A stretch of 64,000 nt of DNA from Pseudomonadota bacterium (GTDB lineage Bacteria; Pseudomonadota; Gammaproteobacteria; Pseudomonadales; Moraxellaceae): the NCBI GenBank assembly GCA_021781515.1, contig JAJXWR010000001.1:26283-90282 (forward strand), given 5' to 3'. A model generated the notes under the pieces. That model did no database searches, was not told the origin of the DNA, and was given only the letters and a program-made list of their open reading frames with translations. A program made the translations under genes and the position numbers. Numbering within the stretch: position 1 is the first letter of the stretch; each line of letters opens with the position of its first letter. Of this stretch, positions 29,081 to 38,550 are shown piece after piece.

Positions 29081-29308
29081 GTGGTCTCTTCTCTGGCTTC
29101 GGTGGGCAGTACGGCGCTGATGCGGTCTTATTCATCGCTGCAGAAAAATGCTCAGCAAATAGCATCATCTACAACGAATCAAAGTTCCTCTACTCTCAGT
29201 TCTGGCATCACGGCACAGCAGGCTGTTTTTAATCAGGCGATGGCGGATGTGCAACTGGTAACTACTGCTGAAAAAATGCTGGGTACAGTGATTGATACGC
29301 GTGCCTGA
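29081..29308 (+). CDS. Small protein, possibly flagellum-associated
   Basis: A 75-residue protein starting with GTG 29081, with GGAGG (29069-29074) seven bases upstream. It is rich in Ser, Ala and Gln and ends with KMLGTVIDTRA. The overall pattern, a polar N-terminal region and a C-terminal helix with M-x-G-T-x-x-D-x-R-A, resembles small YjfB-like or rod-protein-like motility proteins of gammaproteobacteria. That link is weak pattern memory; no neighbour confirms it. Confidence 0.6.
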   Translation: MVSSLASVGSTALMRSYSSLQKNAQQIASSTTNQSSSTLSSGITAQQAVFNQAMADVQLVTTAEKMLGTVIDTRA

Positions 29309-29355
29309 AATACCTCTGCGTTGGCTGTTGCAGTGAGTGTTCTGTTCGGGTACGT

Positions 29356-30429
29356 ATGGGTCGATTAATCAATCAGATAGAACCGGATGCGTTGGTGTCG
29401 GCTTTTGCTCGGTGGTTGCCTGTGGGGTTTCATGGGATAGATGATCCCTTGGGTATTCCGATGTTTGTGGCAGATTTTGATCTCCTGACGACAGTGGATT
29501 CGGCGCTGCAGAATAAACTGCGTCGTTGGGCGCAGCGTTTGGGTGTGGAACGGTTTTTAACAGTGCGTACTTTGTTTGTAGGGACCACGGTCACGGAATA
29601 TGCGTTGCTGAATACGGATGAGCCGGTATCTGCATTACAGCGCATTGTTGAGCGTTATGCCCGCCAATATCTGTTCATTATCATCAAGGATTTACCGGTG
29701 GTTTCTCCACTGTTAGCCGATTCGGAAAATGCGTTGACAAGCGCTTGGTTGCAGGCGGGCAAGTCATTGGGTTGGGTGGAACTGGACGGTCAGGCCTTAG
29801 CGTGGGTGCCGGTGGCTCCGGGTAATGATGAGGCGTACTGGATGCAGCAATTTTCCAGATCCCGGCGTAAGGATTTCCGGCGAAAATTGCGCAGTCGTGA
29901 ACAGTTGCTTATCCGGGAAGTGCGCTCAGGTGATGCGTGTTTCCAGTCAGAGGTCTTGCTGAGGGAATGGTATACGCTTTATCAGGCGGTCTATGCGCAA
30001 AGCGAGATGCATTTCGATCTGTTGACTCCGGAATTTTTTAAACAAATCCTGCAACAGGACAGCGGTGCGGTGATATTTGTTTATGAACAGGCGGATCAAT
30101 TAATCGGTTATAACCTGTGTTTTGAGCAGGACGGGCTGCTGATCGATAAATATATCGGTCTGCGTTATCCACAGGCGCAGCAACTTAATTTGTATTTTGT
30201 CAGTTGGTTTCATAATCTTGCTTATGCCGAGAAAAAAGGGTTACGGGCTTATGTGGCTGGCTGGACTGATCCTGATGTCAAACTTTCGCTCGGCGCTTCG
30301 TTCAGCCTGACACGCCATCTGGTGTATATTCGACCTTTCTGGTTGCGATGGATACTTAAACCGTTGCGGGTACTCTTTGAGTCGGATGCGCAGGTAATGG
30401 CGGTGCAGGAGAGACCGGGTGCCGTTTAG
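29356..30429 (+). CDS. GNAT/FemAB-like acyltransferase
   Basis: The 357-residue product looks like the GNAT-fold group that includes peptidoglycan-biosynthesis-like and FemAB-like proteins: an N-terminal half of unknown type and a C-terminal transferase half with SRSRRKDFRRKLR (about 167-180), LLIDKYIGLRYP and LNLYFVSWFHNLAYAEKKG. The substrate cannot be read from the sequence. Its 3' end overlaps the next gene's GTG start by 11 bases, so the two are coupled. No signal peptide or membrane segment is evident. Confidence 0.7.
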   Translation: MGRLINQIEPDALVSAFARWLPVGFHGIDDPLGIPMFVADFDLLTTVDSALQNKLRRWAQRLGVERFLTVRTLFVGTTVTEYALLNTDEPVSALQRIVERYARQYLFIIIKDLPVVSPLLADSENALTSAWLQAGKSLGWVELDGQALAWVPVAPGNDEAYWMQQFSRSRRKDFRRKLRSREQLLIREVRSGDACFQSEVLLREWYTLYQAVYAQSEMHFDLLTPEFFKQILQQDSGAVIFVYEQADQLIGYNLCFEQDGLLIDKYIGLRYPQAQQLNLYFVSWFHNLAYAEKKGLRAYVAGWTDPDVKLSLGASFSLTRHLVYIRPFWLRWILKPLRVLFESDAQVMAVQERPGAV

Positions 30430-31309
30430 TAGCCCTGTTGTCCTGGATATTGATGGTTCATGTGGCTATTTACCTGGAGAGCAGCGCCTGCAATTACGTA
30501 ACTGGCAGGAGCGTTTGCGTTATTCTTGCCGCAAAAGCGATCTGGATGCGTTGCAGGCGCAGGTGGGTGAGGGGCTGCTGAGGCAATCCGGGCCATTCTT
30601 TTTGGGTAGCGGCGATTTTCATCACCTTAGTTTGCCGATAATTGCGGCGCATGCCCGTACCCGCTTGCTGGATGTGGTGGTTTTGGATAATCATCCGGAC
30701 AATATGCGCTTTCCTTTTGCCATTCATTGCGGCTCCTGGGTTCGGCAGGTGGCGGCACTGCCGGGTGTGCGCCGGGTCCATGTGGTGGGTATTCATTCGC
30801 AGGATATTGCATGGCCGCACTTCTGGGAAAATAACTGGTGGCCATTGTATAGTGGGCGCGTGCATTATTGGTCCGTTCAGGTGGATGTGCGTTATGTCCG
30901 ATGTTTAGGGCTATCCCAGATGTTTCATGGATTTAACGAGATTGATGCGTTACTTGATGCATTGAAGGCGCAGCTGGAGCCGGATTTTCCGCTTTATCTG
31001 AGTATAGACAAAGATGTATTGGCCGCTGAGGCAGTACGGACCAACTGGGATCAAGGAATGATGCAGTTGCCACAGATGTATGCTTTTGTCGCCGCTTGCC
31101 GCACACGGTTGACAGGGTGTGATGTGACTGGGGATATTTCTTTTTACCAGTATCAACAGTTGTTAAAACGCCTGTTAAGCCGGCTTGACGGGCAGGAGAC
31201 GCAGGAGGTTCCTCCTGCGCTAAAAGACTGGCAGTTGCAACAACATCAGGTTAATTTGCAACTGTGCCGGTTACTTGCTAGCACCGTGCCTGAAGCTCGT
31301 TTGGACTGA
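30419..31309 (+). CDS. Ureohydrolase (arginase/agmatinase)-like protein
   Basis: A 296-residue protein starting with GTG. It keeps the spaced metal-ligand pattern of the arginase fold: SGDFHHLS with His68/His69, LDNHPDN with Asp90-His92-Asp94 (DxHxD), and SIDKDVL with Asp197-Asp199 (DxD). A late TGCDVTGDIS block resembles the family's closing motif. Overall similarity to true arginases is low, and loops that select arginine or agmatine are not recognisable, so the substrate is unknown. It overlaps the GNAT-like gene by 11 bases. Confidence 0.72.
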   Translation: MPFSSPVVLDIDGSCGYLPGEQRLQLRNWQERLRYSCRKSDLDALQAQVGEGLLRQSGPFFLGSGDFHHLSLPIIAAHARTRLLDVVVLDNHPDNMRFPFAIHCGSWVRQVAALPGVRRVHVVGIHSQDIAWPHFWENNWWPLYSGRVHYWSVQVDVRYVRCLGLSQMFHGFNEIDALLDALKAQLEPDFPLYLSIDKDVLAAEAVRTNWDQGMMQLPQMYAFVAACRTRLTGCDVTGDISFYQYQQLLKRLLSRLDGQETQEVPPALKDWQLQQHQVNLQLCRLLASTVPEARLD

Positions 31310-31329
31310 TGGGGGGGAGTGTTGGGCTA

Positions 31330-31707
31330 TCAGGGAATGGCTTCTGTTTCACCTTTGGCCAGGCAGAGAATGCCGCCGATGATCAGGGCCACGCCGAGCA
31401 ACTGCGTTCGGGTGATATGTTCATGGAACAACCAGACGGAGCAGAACAGTACACTAATGACTTCCAGGTAGGAAGCGGCGAACGCCGGCCCGATGGGCGC
31501 TCGTCGCAGCAGCGTGACCCAGGTAAAAAAGGAGCCGATATAACCAAGAATAGCCACATATACCCAGGGTTGACTGAGTATGCGCTGCACCCAGGCCAGA
31601 TTGGCGGCCAGTGGCAGGGAGTGCATTGCCGTCATTTTAAAGCTCACCTGTGCCAAGGTGTCAAATACCATCAGAACGAAAAAACCAGTCAGATAAAACA
31701 GGCGCAT
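31330..31707 (-). CDS. Half-size EamA/SMR-type transporter, subunit 2
   Basis: A 125-residue protein with four hydrophobic segments, the size of EamA half-transporters such as ArnE/ArnF and the MdtJI subunits. The segment GPAFAASYLEVISVLFCSVWLFHEHITRT matches the conserved end of the EamA repeat (Y-x-E-V). Its ATG overlaps the last base of the stop of the partner gene (TAATG), so the pair probably forms a heterodimer. It converges on the ureohydrolase-like gene, 20 bases away. Confidence 0.78.
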   Translation of the reverse strand: MRLFYLTGFFVLMVFDTLAQVSFKMTAMHSLPLAANLAWVQRILSQPWVYVAILGYIGSFFTWVTLLRRAPIGPAFAASYLEVISVLFCSVWLFHEHITRTQLLGVALIIGGILCLAKGETEAIP

Positions 31708-32063
31708 TAAATGATCCCCACCAGTGCCACCCCCAGTGCCACTAGACTCATGCCGGTCAACCGCCAGGCTGTCAATCGTTCCTGAAACAAAAAGTGGCCG
31801 CCCAGCATTAATGTCACAATATTGATGGATCCAAGGATGACCCCTTGCGATAGGGGGACGATCGAAAGGAAAGCCAGCCAGAGCAAAAATTCTGCGATGT
31901 AGCAGAGAATACCGGTTTGAATGAACGGATGTTTCAGGATAAACAGCCAGTAGGATAGCCCGGAATCAGGATGTTCCTGGCGTGCCGCTGCCTTGAAGGC
32001 CAACTGCCCCCCACTGTCCAGAGCGATATTAGCCAACCACAGGAGAAAAATGTTCAGAGACAT
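31707..32063 (-). CDS. Half-size EamA/SMR-type transporter, subunit 1
   Basis: A 118-residue four-helix membrane protein in the EamA/small drug-metabolite transporter superfamily. The segment VPLSQGVILGSINIVTLMLGGHFLFQE matches the conserved second half of an EamA repeat. Paired one-base overlap with the next gene suggests a two-subunit transporter. The transported compound is unknown; an amine or lipid-linked substrate would be in keeping with relatives. Confidence 0.78.
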   Translation of the reverse strand: MSLNIFLLWLANIALDSGGQLAFKAAARQEHPDSGLSYWLFILKHPFIQTGILCYIAEFLLWLAFLSIVPLSQGVILGSINIVTLMLGGHFLFQERLTAWRLTGMSLVALGVALVGII

Positions 32064-32186
32064 TAAGTATTGCCTTCAGGAAAAACCGGAGGAAGTACTG
32101 ATTGGCCCTATTCTACCTTGAGCGTTGTTGAAAACAAATTAAACTCGAAGATTGTGCCAGATGCAAAGCGAAGCGTGTTTAGTTGG

Positions 32187-32195
32187 TGATATAAT
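32187..32195 (+). promoter_or_regulatory. Extended -10 promoter of prmB
   Basis: TGATATAAT (TG-n-TATAAT) is a perfect extended -10 element with no good -35. It lies 29 bases before the prmB start codon. Confidence 0.5.
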
Positions 32196-32223
32196 CGCTA
32201 CGCATAAATTTGAGGAAATAACC

Positions 32224-33174
32224 ATGTCTCAAGAGACCAGTGAACTGTTAAATCATTTTGATGAGGCAGGTTGGGAACTCCACACCATCCGGGATTTTAT
32301 TCGTTTTAGCGTCAGTGTGATGAATTCCAGTGATATCTTTCTTGGGCATGGTACCGATGATGTGTTTGCGGAAGCCACTGCACTGGTGATGCATAATCTG
32401 AATCTGGTCTGGGATGCAGATGAAGAAATCATGGATGCCCGTTTGCTGAGCATTGAGAAAAAAGCGGTGTTGGCCATGCTCAAACGCCGTGTTGTAGAAC
32501 GTATTCCTGTGGCGTACCTCACTAATGTGGTGTATTTCTGTGAGATGCCGTTTTATGTGGATGCCCGGGTGCTCATCCCTCGCTCACCGATTGCGGAACT
32601 GATTCGCGATCAGTTTGAGCCATGGATTGAAGAAGCGCCTGAAACGATTCTGGATTTGTGTACGGGCAGTGGTTGTATTGCCATTGCGTTGGCGGAAACC
32701 TTTGATGATGCCATGGTCGATGCGGTGGATATCTCCGGTGAGGCACTGGAGGTTGCACAACTGAATGTTGAAACTCATGAAGTCGACGATCGGGTGATGT
32801 TGATTCAATCGGATCTGTTCGCTCAGATCGGGGATCAGTCCTATGATCTGATTGTCTGTAATCCTCCTTATGTTAGTTCAGGCTCTATGGCGGAATTGCC
32901 GCAGGAATATTCCTACGAACCTGATCTGGCGCTGGAAGGTGGGCGGGACGGTCTGGATCTGATCCGGCGTATTCTGGCAGAGGCGGCTGATCACTTGAAT
33001 GAAGGGGGATCACTGGTGCTGGAAGTGGGGGAGTCGCGCTGGAGCCTGGAGCAGGAGTTTCCGGATTTTGAATTTAACTGGCTTCTACTCGAAAGTGATG
33101 CGGAAGGGGTGGTTATTCTCTCGGTCGAGGACTTGCTTCTCCTGCGTACACAACTGTCGAGAAAGCGACGCTGA
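32224..33174 (+). CDS. prmB: 50S ribosomal protein L3 N5-glutamine methyltransferase
   Basis: Methylates a Gln of L3 with S-adenosylmethionine. ATG 32224 is chosen since GAGGAAA lies directly upstream; the frame is open back to 32152. The 316 residues show the helical N-terminal domain, the SAM-binding motif ILDLCTGSGCIAIALA (about 142-157) and the catalytic NPPY motif (IVCNPPYVSSGSM). PrmB rather than PrmC is supported by the aroC neighbour, the usual arrangement. Confidence 0.93.
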   Translation: MSQETSELLNHFDEAGWELHTIRDFIRFSVSVMNSSDIFLGHGTDDVFAEATALVMHNLNLVWDADEEIMDARLLSIEKKAVLAMLKRRVVERIPVAYLTNVVYFCEMPFYVDARVLIPRSPIAELIRDQFEPWIEEAPETILDLCTGSGCIAIALAETFDDAMVDAVDISGEALEVAQLNVETHEVDDRVMLIQSDLFAQIGDQSYDLIVCNPPYVSSGSMAELPQEYSYEPDLALEGGRDGLDLIRRILAEAADHLNEGGSLVLEVGESRWSLEQEFPDFEFNWLLLESDAEGVVILSVEDLLLLRTQLSRKRR

Positions 33175-33221
33175 TCTCCAGGTAACTGAGGGCTTAAGCA
33201 ACAGGGGAGGGGGGGGACGAC

Positions 33222-34355
33222 ATGGCAGGAAATTCAATCGGTGAACTGTTTCGGGTCACCACCTTTGGTGAATCGCATGGGCCGGCACTGGGGGCTATCG
33301 TTGATGGTTGTCCCCCTGGCCTGGAACTGAGTGTTGACGATTTGCAGCCGGATCTGGATCGACGTAAACCCGGCACTTCGCCATATACCACACAGCGGCG
33401 TGAAGCAGATCGGGTCGAGATTCTTTCAGGGGTGTTTGAAGGAAAGACAACGGGCACACCAATCGGACTACTGATTCCGAATATTGACCAGAAATCCCGT
33501 GATTATCAGGCGATTGCTCAAGTGTTTCGTCCGGGCCATGCCGACTACACCTACCTCTGCAAGTACGGACGGCGGGACTATCGGGGAGGTGGCCGGTCAT
33601 CCGCCCGGGAAACGGCCATGCGTGTAGCGGCGGGTGCCATTGCCAAAAAATACCTGCGCTCCCGGTTAGGGATTCAGATCCGTGGGCATTTGCAGCAGAT
33701 GGGGCCAATTGTTGCAGAAACGCTGGATTGGGAGGCGGTATCGCAGAATCCTTTTTTTTGTGGTGATGTGGCGGTGTTGCCGGCCATGCAGCAGTTGATT
33801 GAGCAGTTGCGGCGTGAAGGCAGCAGTTGTGGCGCTAAATTGCGAATTGTTGCCGAGCGGGTTCCGGTTGGTTTTGGGGAACCGGTTTTTGACCGGCTGG
33901 ATGCGGATATTGCCCATGCCATGATGAGCATCAATGCGGTAAAAGCGGTCGCCATCGGGGATGGATTTGCAGTGGTTAACCAACGTGGACATATTCATCG
34001 GGACGAGATGACGCATCAGGGATTTACCGCCAATCATGCTGGTGGGGTGCTGGGAGGCATCAGTTCGGGTCAGGATCTGGTGGTAACCATCGCATTGAAG
34101 CCAACCTCAAGTATCATGAGTCCCGGACGTAGCCTGAATGAACAAGGCGAGGTGGTGGATGTGGTGACTCGGGGTCGCCACGATCCCTGTGTCGGTGTGC
34201 GGGCGACGCCGATCGCTGAGGCGATGCTGGCTATAGTATTAATGGATCATTTTCTCAGGAATAGAGCACAGAATGCCGATGTTCAGCCGCCGTTGGCAGG
34301 TGTGTTCCCTGGGGGGGGCGGCACCGGAACAACCACTTTTGCGGGGGAAGACTGA
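33222..34355 (+). CDS. aroC: Chorismate synthase
   Basis: Final step of the shikimate pathway: converts EPSP to chorismate with reduced FMN. The 377 residues (E. coli 361) show [18 protein letters not shown], the [14 protein letters not shown] and [21 protein letters not shown] signatures, and the [20 protein letters not shown] block. It starts 47 bases after prmB. Its last 73 bases overlap the end of the convergent gene. Confidence 0.96.
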   Translation: MAGNSIGELFRVTTFGESHGPALGAIVDGCPPGLELSVDDLQPDLDRRKPGTSPYTTQRREADRVEILSGVFEGKTTGTPIGLLIPNIDQKSRDYQAIAQVFRPGHADYTYLCKYGRRDYRGGGRSSARETAMRVAAGAIAKKYLRSRLGIQIRGHLQQMGPIVAETLDWEAVSQNPFFCGDVAVLPAMQQLIEQLRREGSSCGAKLRIVAERVPVGFGEPVFDRLDADIAHAMMSINAVKAVAIGDGFAVVNQRGHIHRDEMTHQGFTANHAGGVLGGISSGQDLVVTIALKPTSSIMSPGRSLNEQGEVVDVVTRGRHDPCVGVRATPIAEAMLAIVLMDHFLRNRAQNADVQPPLAGVFPGGGGTGTTTFAGED

Positions 34356-35479
34356 AGTATCTCGATACAGTGGTGAATTAGTTGGGGAGTCAACGAACCG
34401 ACGGTGGTATTGGTATTCAGGGGTTGCAGGATATCATCGGCAGAATGCCGATGTTGTAGCACCTGTCGGAGTAAATCAGGATGGCATAACTGCGGCTGCT
34501 CATTGAGCAAGGTATCGAGCCATTGCTGTTGTTTGTTCGTGTTTTGCTGCTCGGCGCTGGCTTGTTCATCCTGCAAGTGCTGTAGCAAGCGTTGACGTTC
34601 ACTGGTATACTGGGCGTCAATCTGCTGACGCTCTTGTTCAAGAGACTGTAGTTCTGGAGAAGACAGTATATTTTGCGTTTCCTGAGCCAGAACGGCTTGC
34701 AGTTCCGTTAGTTGTTTATCGGTGGCCTGCGTCGGCAGCGCCTGAATCCAGAAGCCGTCAGCGCGGGTGGCGGAGGGCTGTTCGCCCAATAAGGCCAGCG
34801 GCGGTGCGACCAGGGTGTTCCAACTGAGTTGCAGCAGAGGGATGATGCTTCCCGGCAGGAGTACATTATAGCCGGCTTCAACAGAAGGCAACAGCCATTC
34901 AGTAACGGGCCATAGCGTCGGGCCTAGCACCCCAATGACGATCCCGGCGGAGGTGCCTGCCACACTGCGCAGGGCGGTTTCAGTGCTTAGTTCAACGAAT
35001 GCCCAAGGGTAGGCCAGCCACCAGCCAAATACTCGGCGTTGGGTGCGTTCCTGCGCTGTTTTCAGGGCATCAACCCAGTCGTTGCGAATGCCATGCACTA
35101 AAAATTCGCCAAAGACCTGATGTTGGTCAAACTCCAGGATGTGGTGCGTATGCTGAGCAATCGATCGGTAAAATTGAGGATCGCCATAATCACGCATCCG
35201 GTTACCAGCGTTACCCCAGTGAAGCGTGGCATCGTGCAGCGGTGGCAGGTAACCCGGCACAATCCATACTTGGTAAAGCACCTGATCTTCGCCGGTAATC
35301 TGACCTGTGAGAATCAGTTCGCTACGCTGACTGGCGTGCAGAAAATAGTCGGCACGCACCGTCAGTGTTGTGCTGAATCCGAGTAATGCGGTGACGATCA
35401 ATACGGTCTGACTGAGGCGTTTTGCAGGGAATTCCAGGGGTGACAGTGCTGAAATTTTTTGGTAAATCCGCTTGTGCAT
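34283..35479 (-). CDS. Exported protein of unknown function
   Basis: I do not recognise this 398-residue protein. With the start at ATG 35479 it has a signal peptide (hydrophobic stretch near 25-38, likely cleavage after VRA), a globular N-terminal part ([20 protein letters not shown]), a hydrophobic middle (about 185-255, [15 protein letters not shown] and [15 protein letters not shown]) that may enter the membrane, and a Gln/Glu-rich coiled-coil part (about 270-340). The frame is open to 35542. Its 3' end is antisense to the last 73 bases of aroC. Confidence 0.65.
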   Translation of the reverse strand: MHKRIYQKISALSPLEFPAKRLSQTVLIVTALLGFSTTLTVRADYFLHASQRSELILTGQITGEDQVLYQVWIVPGYLPPLHDATLHWGNAGNRMRDYGDPQFYRSIAQHTHHILEFDQHQVFGEFLVHGIRNDWVDALKTAQERTQRRVFGWWLAYPWAFVELSTETALRSVAGTSAGIVIGVLGPTLWPVTEWLLPSVEAGYNVLLPGSIIPLLQLSWNTLVAPPLALLGEQPSATRADGFWIQALPTQATDKQLTELQAVLAQETQNILSSPELQSLEQERQQIDAQYTSERQRLLQHLQDEQASAEQQNTNKQQQWLDTLLNEQPQLCHPDLLRQVLQHRHSADDILQPLNTNTTVGSLTPQLIHHCIEILQSSPAKVVVPVPPPPGNTPANGG

Positions 35480-35546
35480 GAGTATCAATCTTTCTTTATG
35501 GGAAATGAGGGCGGATCTGCGGGCCGTGTTACGGGAACCCATCGTG

Positions 35547-35568
35547 GTGTAACTATTCGTGTAACTAT
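35547..35568 (+). repeat. 10-bp direct repeat with 12-bp period
   Basis: GTGTAACTAT occurs at 35547-35556 and 35559-35568, separated by TC. It lies just upstream of the minus-strand exported-protein gene, in its presumed promoter region. Confidence 0.75.
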
Positions 35569-35782
35569 AGCATTCAGGTGGCGATCTGTGACCGCTATTG
35601 ATTAACGCATTTGATCAAATGCGGGTCGAAAATACTTGATTTTTTTGAGAGGCCGTTAGAAAAAATCAATCTGTTTCGCTTGTTGTGCCTCATTCGGTTT
35701 AATACCTGAGCGAAATTTCTTTGCTCCTCCTTCCATGTTAATATGCCGCATTGTTAACTATCGAATCAGGATTTTTTCAGAG

Positions 35783-37432
35783 ATGCTCAGAGTGTCTGCG
35801 ACAACCATCAGCCGTCAGGTGATGGTCATGTTCTTTTCGGTGTTTTTGTTGTTGGCTTGCACGGTGACAGGTCTGTTTTTCTGGATGGACAGAGGGTATC
35901 TGGGGGATCTGCAGCAGGTGTTGCAGACGGAAGCCTTAGAAAAAAATACGCTGGCGATGCAAGTACGCTTCAAAATGCAGGTGCAGGAATGGAAAGATGT
36001 GCTGTTGTGCGGCAAGGATCCGCTGGAAATGCAGCGATACTGGCGGAATTTTACGACGGATGAGGCGCAGGTGCAGCAGCAGGCGGGGTGGTTGCGGTCG
36101 CAGTTGGCGGCAGGGACGGCGCTTGAATTGCTGGATCAGTTTGTGGCGGCACAACAGGAGATGGGACAACATTACCGGGAAGGACTGGCGGCGTTTCAGC
36201 ACAGTGGTGGAGACAGCCATGTTGCTGATGTACTGGTGGCGGGACAGGACCGTCCGCCGACGGCACTGTTGACCCGTCTGATGGCACAAATCGGCCAAGA
36301 GGCAGCTGGGCAACGTTCGCAGGTGGAAAGTCAGCGGCAGCGGGTCGAATGGGTGCTGCTGTTGCTGCTGTTGCTGTTATTTTCCGGGTGTGCCGGTTTT
36401 TACTACCGTTTTGTGCGGGTAAAAGTGGCTACACCGCTGGAATCCATGGCGAATATTATCAATGCCATGACTCGGGAGAAAAATCTGGCACGGCATTTCG
36501 AGTTTGCTGAAAGTAGTGAACTGATGCAGGTGGCGAACAGTCTGAATGAATTGCTGATCAGCCTGTCACAGGCTTTTTCCCGGGTGGGTCAGCAGGTGAG
36601 TCAGATGGAAAACAAGGCACGTGCCATGAGTTCAGGGGAAAGTGCCCTGGCTCGCAGTAGTGCGGTGCAGGGAGAGGCGTTGACGCAGACGGTGGCGGCG
36701 ATGGAAGAATTAACGACAAGCCTGCATTCGACGACCCAGTCGGCAGAGACCACCCAGAGTATTGCCCATCGGTCGGAGGAAGCCTCGCGTCAGGGGGCTC
36801 AGCGACTGCAGGCGATGGTTCAGGGAATTACCGCAGTGGCAGAGGCACTGGGTTCCATGTCCGATGATGTGCAGGCCTTGGGTGCGGTTTCATCGCAGAT
36901 CGAATCGATGGTGTCGGTGATCAAATCAGTGGCAGATCAAACGAATCTGTTGGCTCTTAATGCGGCGATAGAAGCGGCCCGGGCCGGTGCACACGGACGG
37001 GGGTTTGCAGTGGTGGCGGATGAAGTGCGTAATCTGGCAGGGCGAACCGCACAATCGACCACAGAAATTCAGCGGATGACCGATGGTATTTCTTCGAGTG
37101 TTAAAAATGTGCTGAGCCGTACGGAACAGCTGTCGCAGCGTCTGGCGGACAGTCAAACACATGCTCGGGCGGCGCAGGAGGTCATGCAGTTGATTTCGTT
37201 GGTGAATACACAGACGTTGACGGAGGTCAGTCAACTGGCACTCGCAGTTCGTGAGCAAAGTCAGGCCTGTCAGCTGGTCAGCAGAGAAGTCGAGGTGTTG
37301 GCTGAATCCAATGAGCAACAGGAAGAAGTGTTAAAGGAAGCTGAATTTCTGCTGACACTGGCGGGAAATACCCGGCAGGCCTTGCAGGAGTTTACCGTGG
37401 GAGCAGGAGTGGGTGAGGTCGACCTGTTTTAA
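35783..37432 (+). CDS. Methyl-accepting chemotaxis protein
   Basis: Inner-membrane chemoreceptor that controls CheA. With ATG 35783 it has 549 residues: an N-terminal membrane helix (about 15-35), a periplasmic sensor domain of about 150 residues without a recognised family, a second Leu-rich helix (about 190-210), a HAMP linker, and the signalling domain with the hairpin tip [20 protein letters not shown] and [17 protein letters not shown]. No pentapeptide tether for CheR/CheB is seen at the C-terminus (ends VDLF). The ligand is unknown. Confidence 0.92.
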   Translation: MLRVSATTISRQVMVMFFSVFLLLACTVTGLFFWMDRGYLGDLQQVLQTEALEKNTLAMQVRFKMQVQEWKDVLLCGKDPLEMQRYWRNFTTDEAQVQQQAGWLRSQLAAGTALELLDQFVAAQQEMGQHYREGLAAFQHSGGDSHVADVLVAGQDRPPTALLTRLMAQIGQEAAGQRSQVESQRQRVEWVLLLLLLLLFSGCAGFYYRFVRVKVATPLESMANIINAMTREKNLARHFEFAESSELMQVANSLNELLISLSQAFSRVGQQVSQMENKARAMSSGESALARSSAVQGEALTQTVAAMEELTTSLHSTTQSAETTQSIAHRSEEASRQGAQRLQAMVQGITAVAEALGSMSDDVQALGAVSSQIESMVSVIKSVADQTNLLALNAAIEAARAGAHGRGFAVVADEVRNLAGRTAQSTTEIQRMTDGISSSVKNVLSRTEQLSQRLADSQTHARAAQEVMQLISLVNTQTLTEVSQLALAVREQSQACQLVSREVEVLAESNEQQEEVLKEAEFLLTLAGNTRQALQEFTVGAGVGEVDLF

Positions 37433-37497
37433 CTGCTGACGAATTTTTCAGGGCAGGGTACACTGTGTATTCTCTATCAGGCCAAGGACTGTGCTTA

Positions 37498-38550
37498 ATG
37501 ACCGATAATACCGTGTCTCAGGAAAACGTGTTTAAAGGAAAGATTTCTCCTGGATTTTACCGGTTCTTTCTGTTTTTTCTGGTATTTTCTCTCACTTTGG
37601 GGTTGATTGCTGCTGGTTTTACGGTGTTGATTCTTGCAGGAATGTTGTCTTTTACTGTCATGGATGCTTTGCAACGCAGCCGTTTTGGTCAGTCGCATGG
37701 TCGTAGTGCCCTGGGTGTCTTCTTTTTTATACTGCTCGCCTTGATGTTGTTATTTCTGGTAGCGGCGGGGGTGAATGCCCTGTTGGGCAGTTGGGCACGT
37801 TTTGGCGAAATGATGGTGCATGTCAGTGCAATTTTGCAATCATTGCGGACGCATATCCCGGATAATCTGGCGGAGCTGTTGCCGCAACAACAGGATTTGA
37901 TGGCGGTCATGGCACGCGGTGTGGGTACGCATGCTGGAGAAATCGGTGCCTGGGGCATCGGTACCTTGAAACAGTTAGGCTATCTTTTTATTGGCTTGCT
38001 CATCGGTCTGCTGATGGCACTGGATGGGCGTCGCTTGGGGCGGGAGCAACAAATCGGTTTGCGTTCGTTGTTACTGCTGGAGCAATGTCATCAGTTGCGC
38101 CTCAGCTTTTCCCGGATTGCGGTGGCCCAGGTACGTATTGCCTCAATCAATACGCTACTGACGGTTGCGTATCTGTTGATTGCCTTGCCCATTGCCGGAA
38201 TTCATCTGCCTTTTGCGAAGACGCTGGTGCTGGTGACGTTTTTTGGGGGGATGATTCCTATTCTGGGAAATCTCATCTCCAATACGGTGATTCTGGTGCT
38301 GAGTCTGAGCGTTTCCCCGTCCTTGTCTCTGGTGTCTCTGGGGTTTTTGGTGGCTATTCATAAGCTGGAGTATTTTGTAAATGCACGGATTATGGGAACC
38401 CGTATCCATTCCAAGGTATGGGAAATGTTATTGGCAATGATAGTGCTGGAACGTCTCCTTGGATTGCCAGGAGTGGTGATGGCTCCCATTTTATACGCAT
38501 GGCTCAGGGACGAATGGTTGTGTTTTGAGCAGCGTTGCCCTTCTGCATGA
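37498..38550 (+). CDS. AI-2E/PerM-family membrane protein
   Basis: A 350-residue integral membrane protein with about seven to eight hydrophobic segments. The C-terminal block with FFGGMIPILGNLISNTVILVL and HKLEYFVNARIMG is the family signature. Members are described as autoinducer-2 exporters, permeases or Na+/H+ antiporters; the substrate here cannot be told. Start is ATG 37498 with AGGA about ten bases before. It sits 65 bases after the chemoreceptor. The 3' end overlaps the next, convergent gene by 47 bases. Confidence 0.85.
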   Translation: MTDNTVSQENVFKGKISPGFYRFFLFFLVFSLTLGLIAAGFTVLILAGMLSFTVMDALQRSRFGQSHGRSALGVFFFILLALMLLFLVAAGVNALLGSWARFGEMMVHVSAILQSLRTHIPDNLAELLPQQQDLMAVMARGVGTHAGEIGAWGIGTLKQLGYLFIGLLIGLLMALDGRRLGREQQIGLRSLLLLEQCHQLRLSFSRIAVAQVRIASINTLLTVAYLLIALPIAGIHLPFAKTLVLVTFFGGMIPILGNLISNTVILVLSLSVSPSLSLVSLGFLVAIHKLEYFVNARIMGTRIHSKVWEMLLAMIVLERLLGLPGVVMAPILYAWLRDEWLCFEQRCPSA

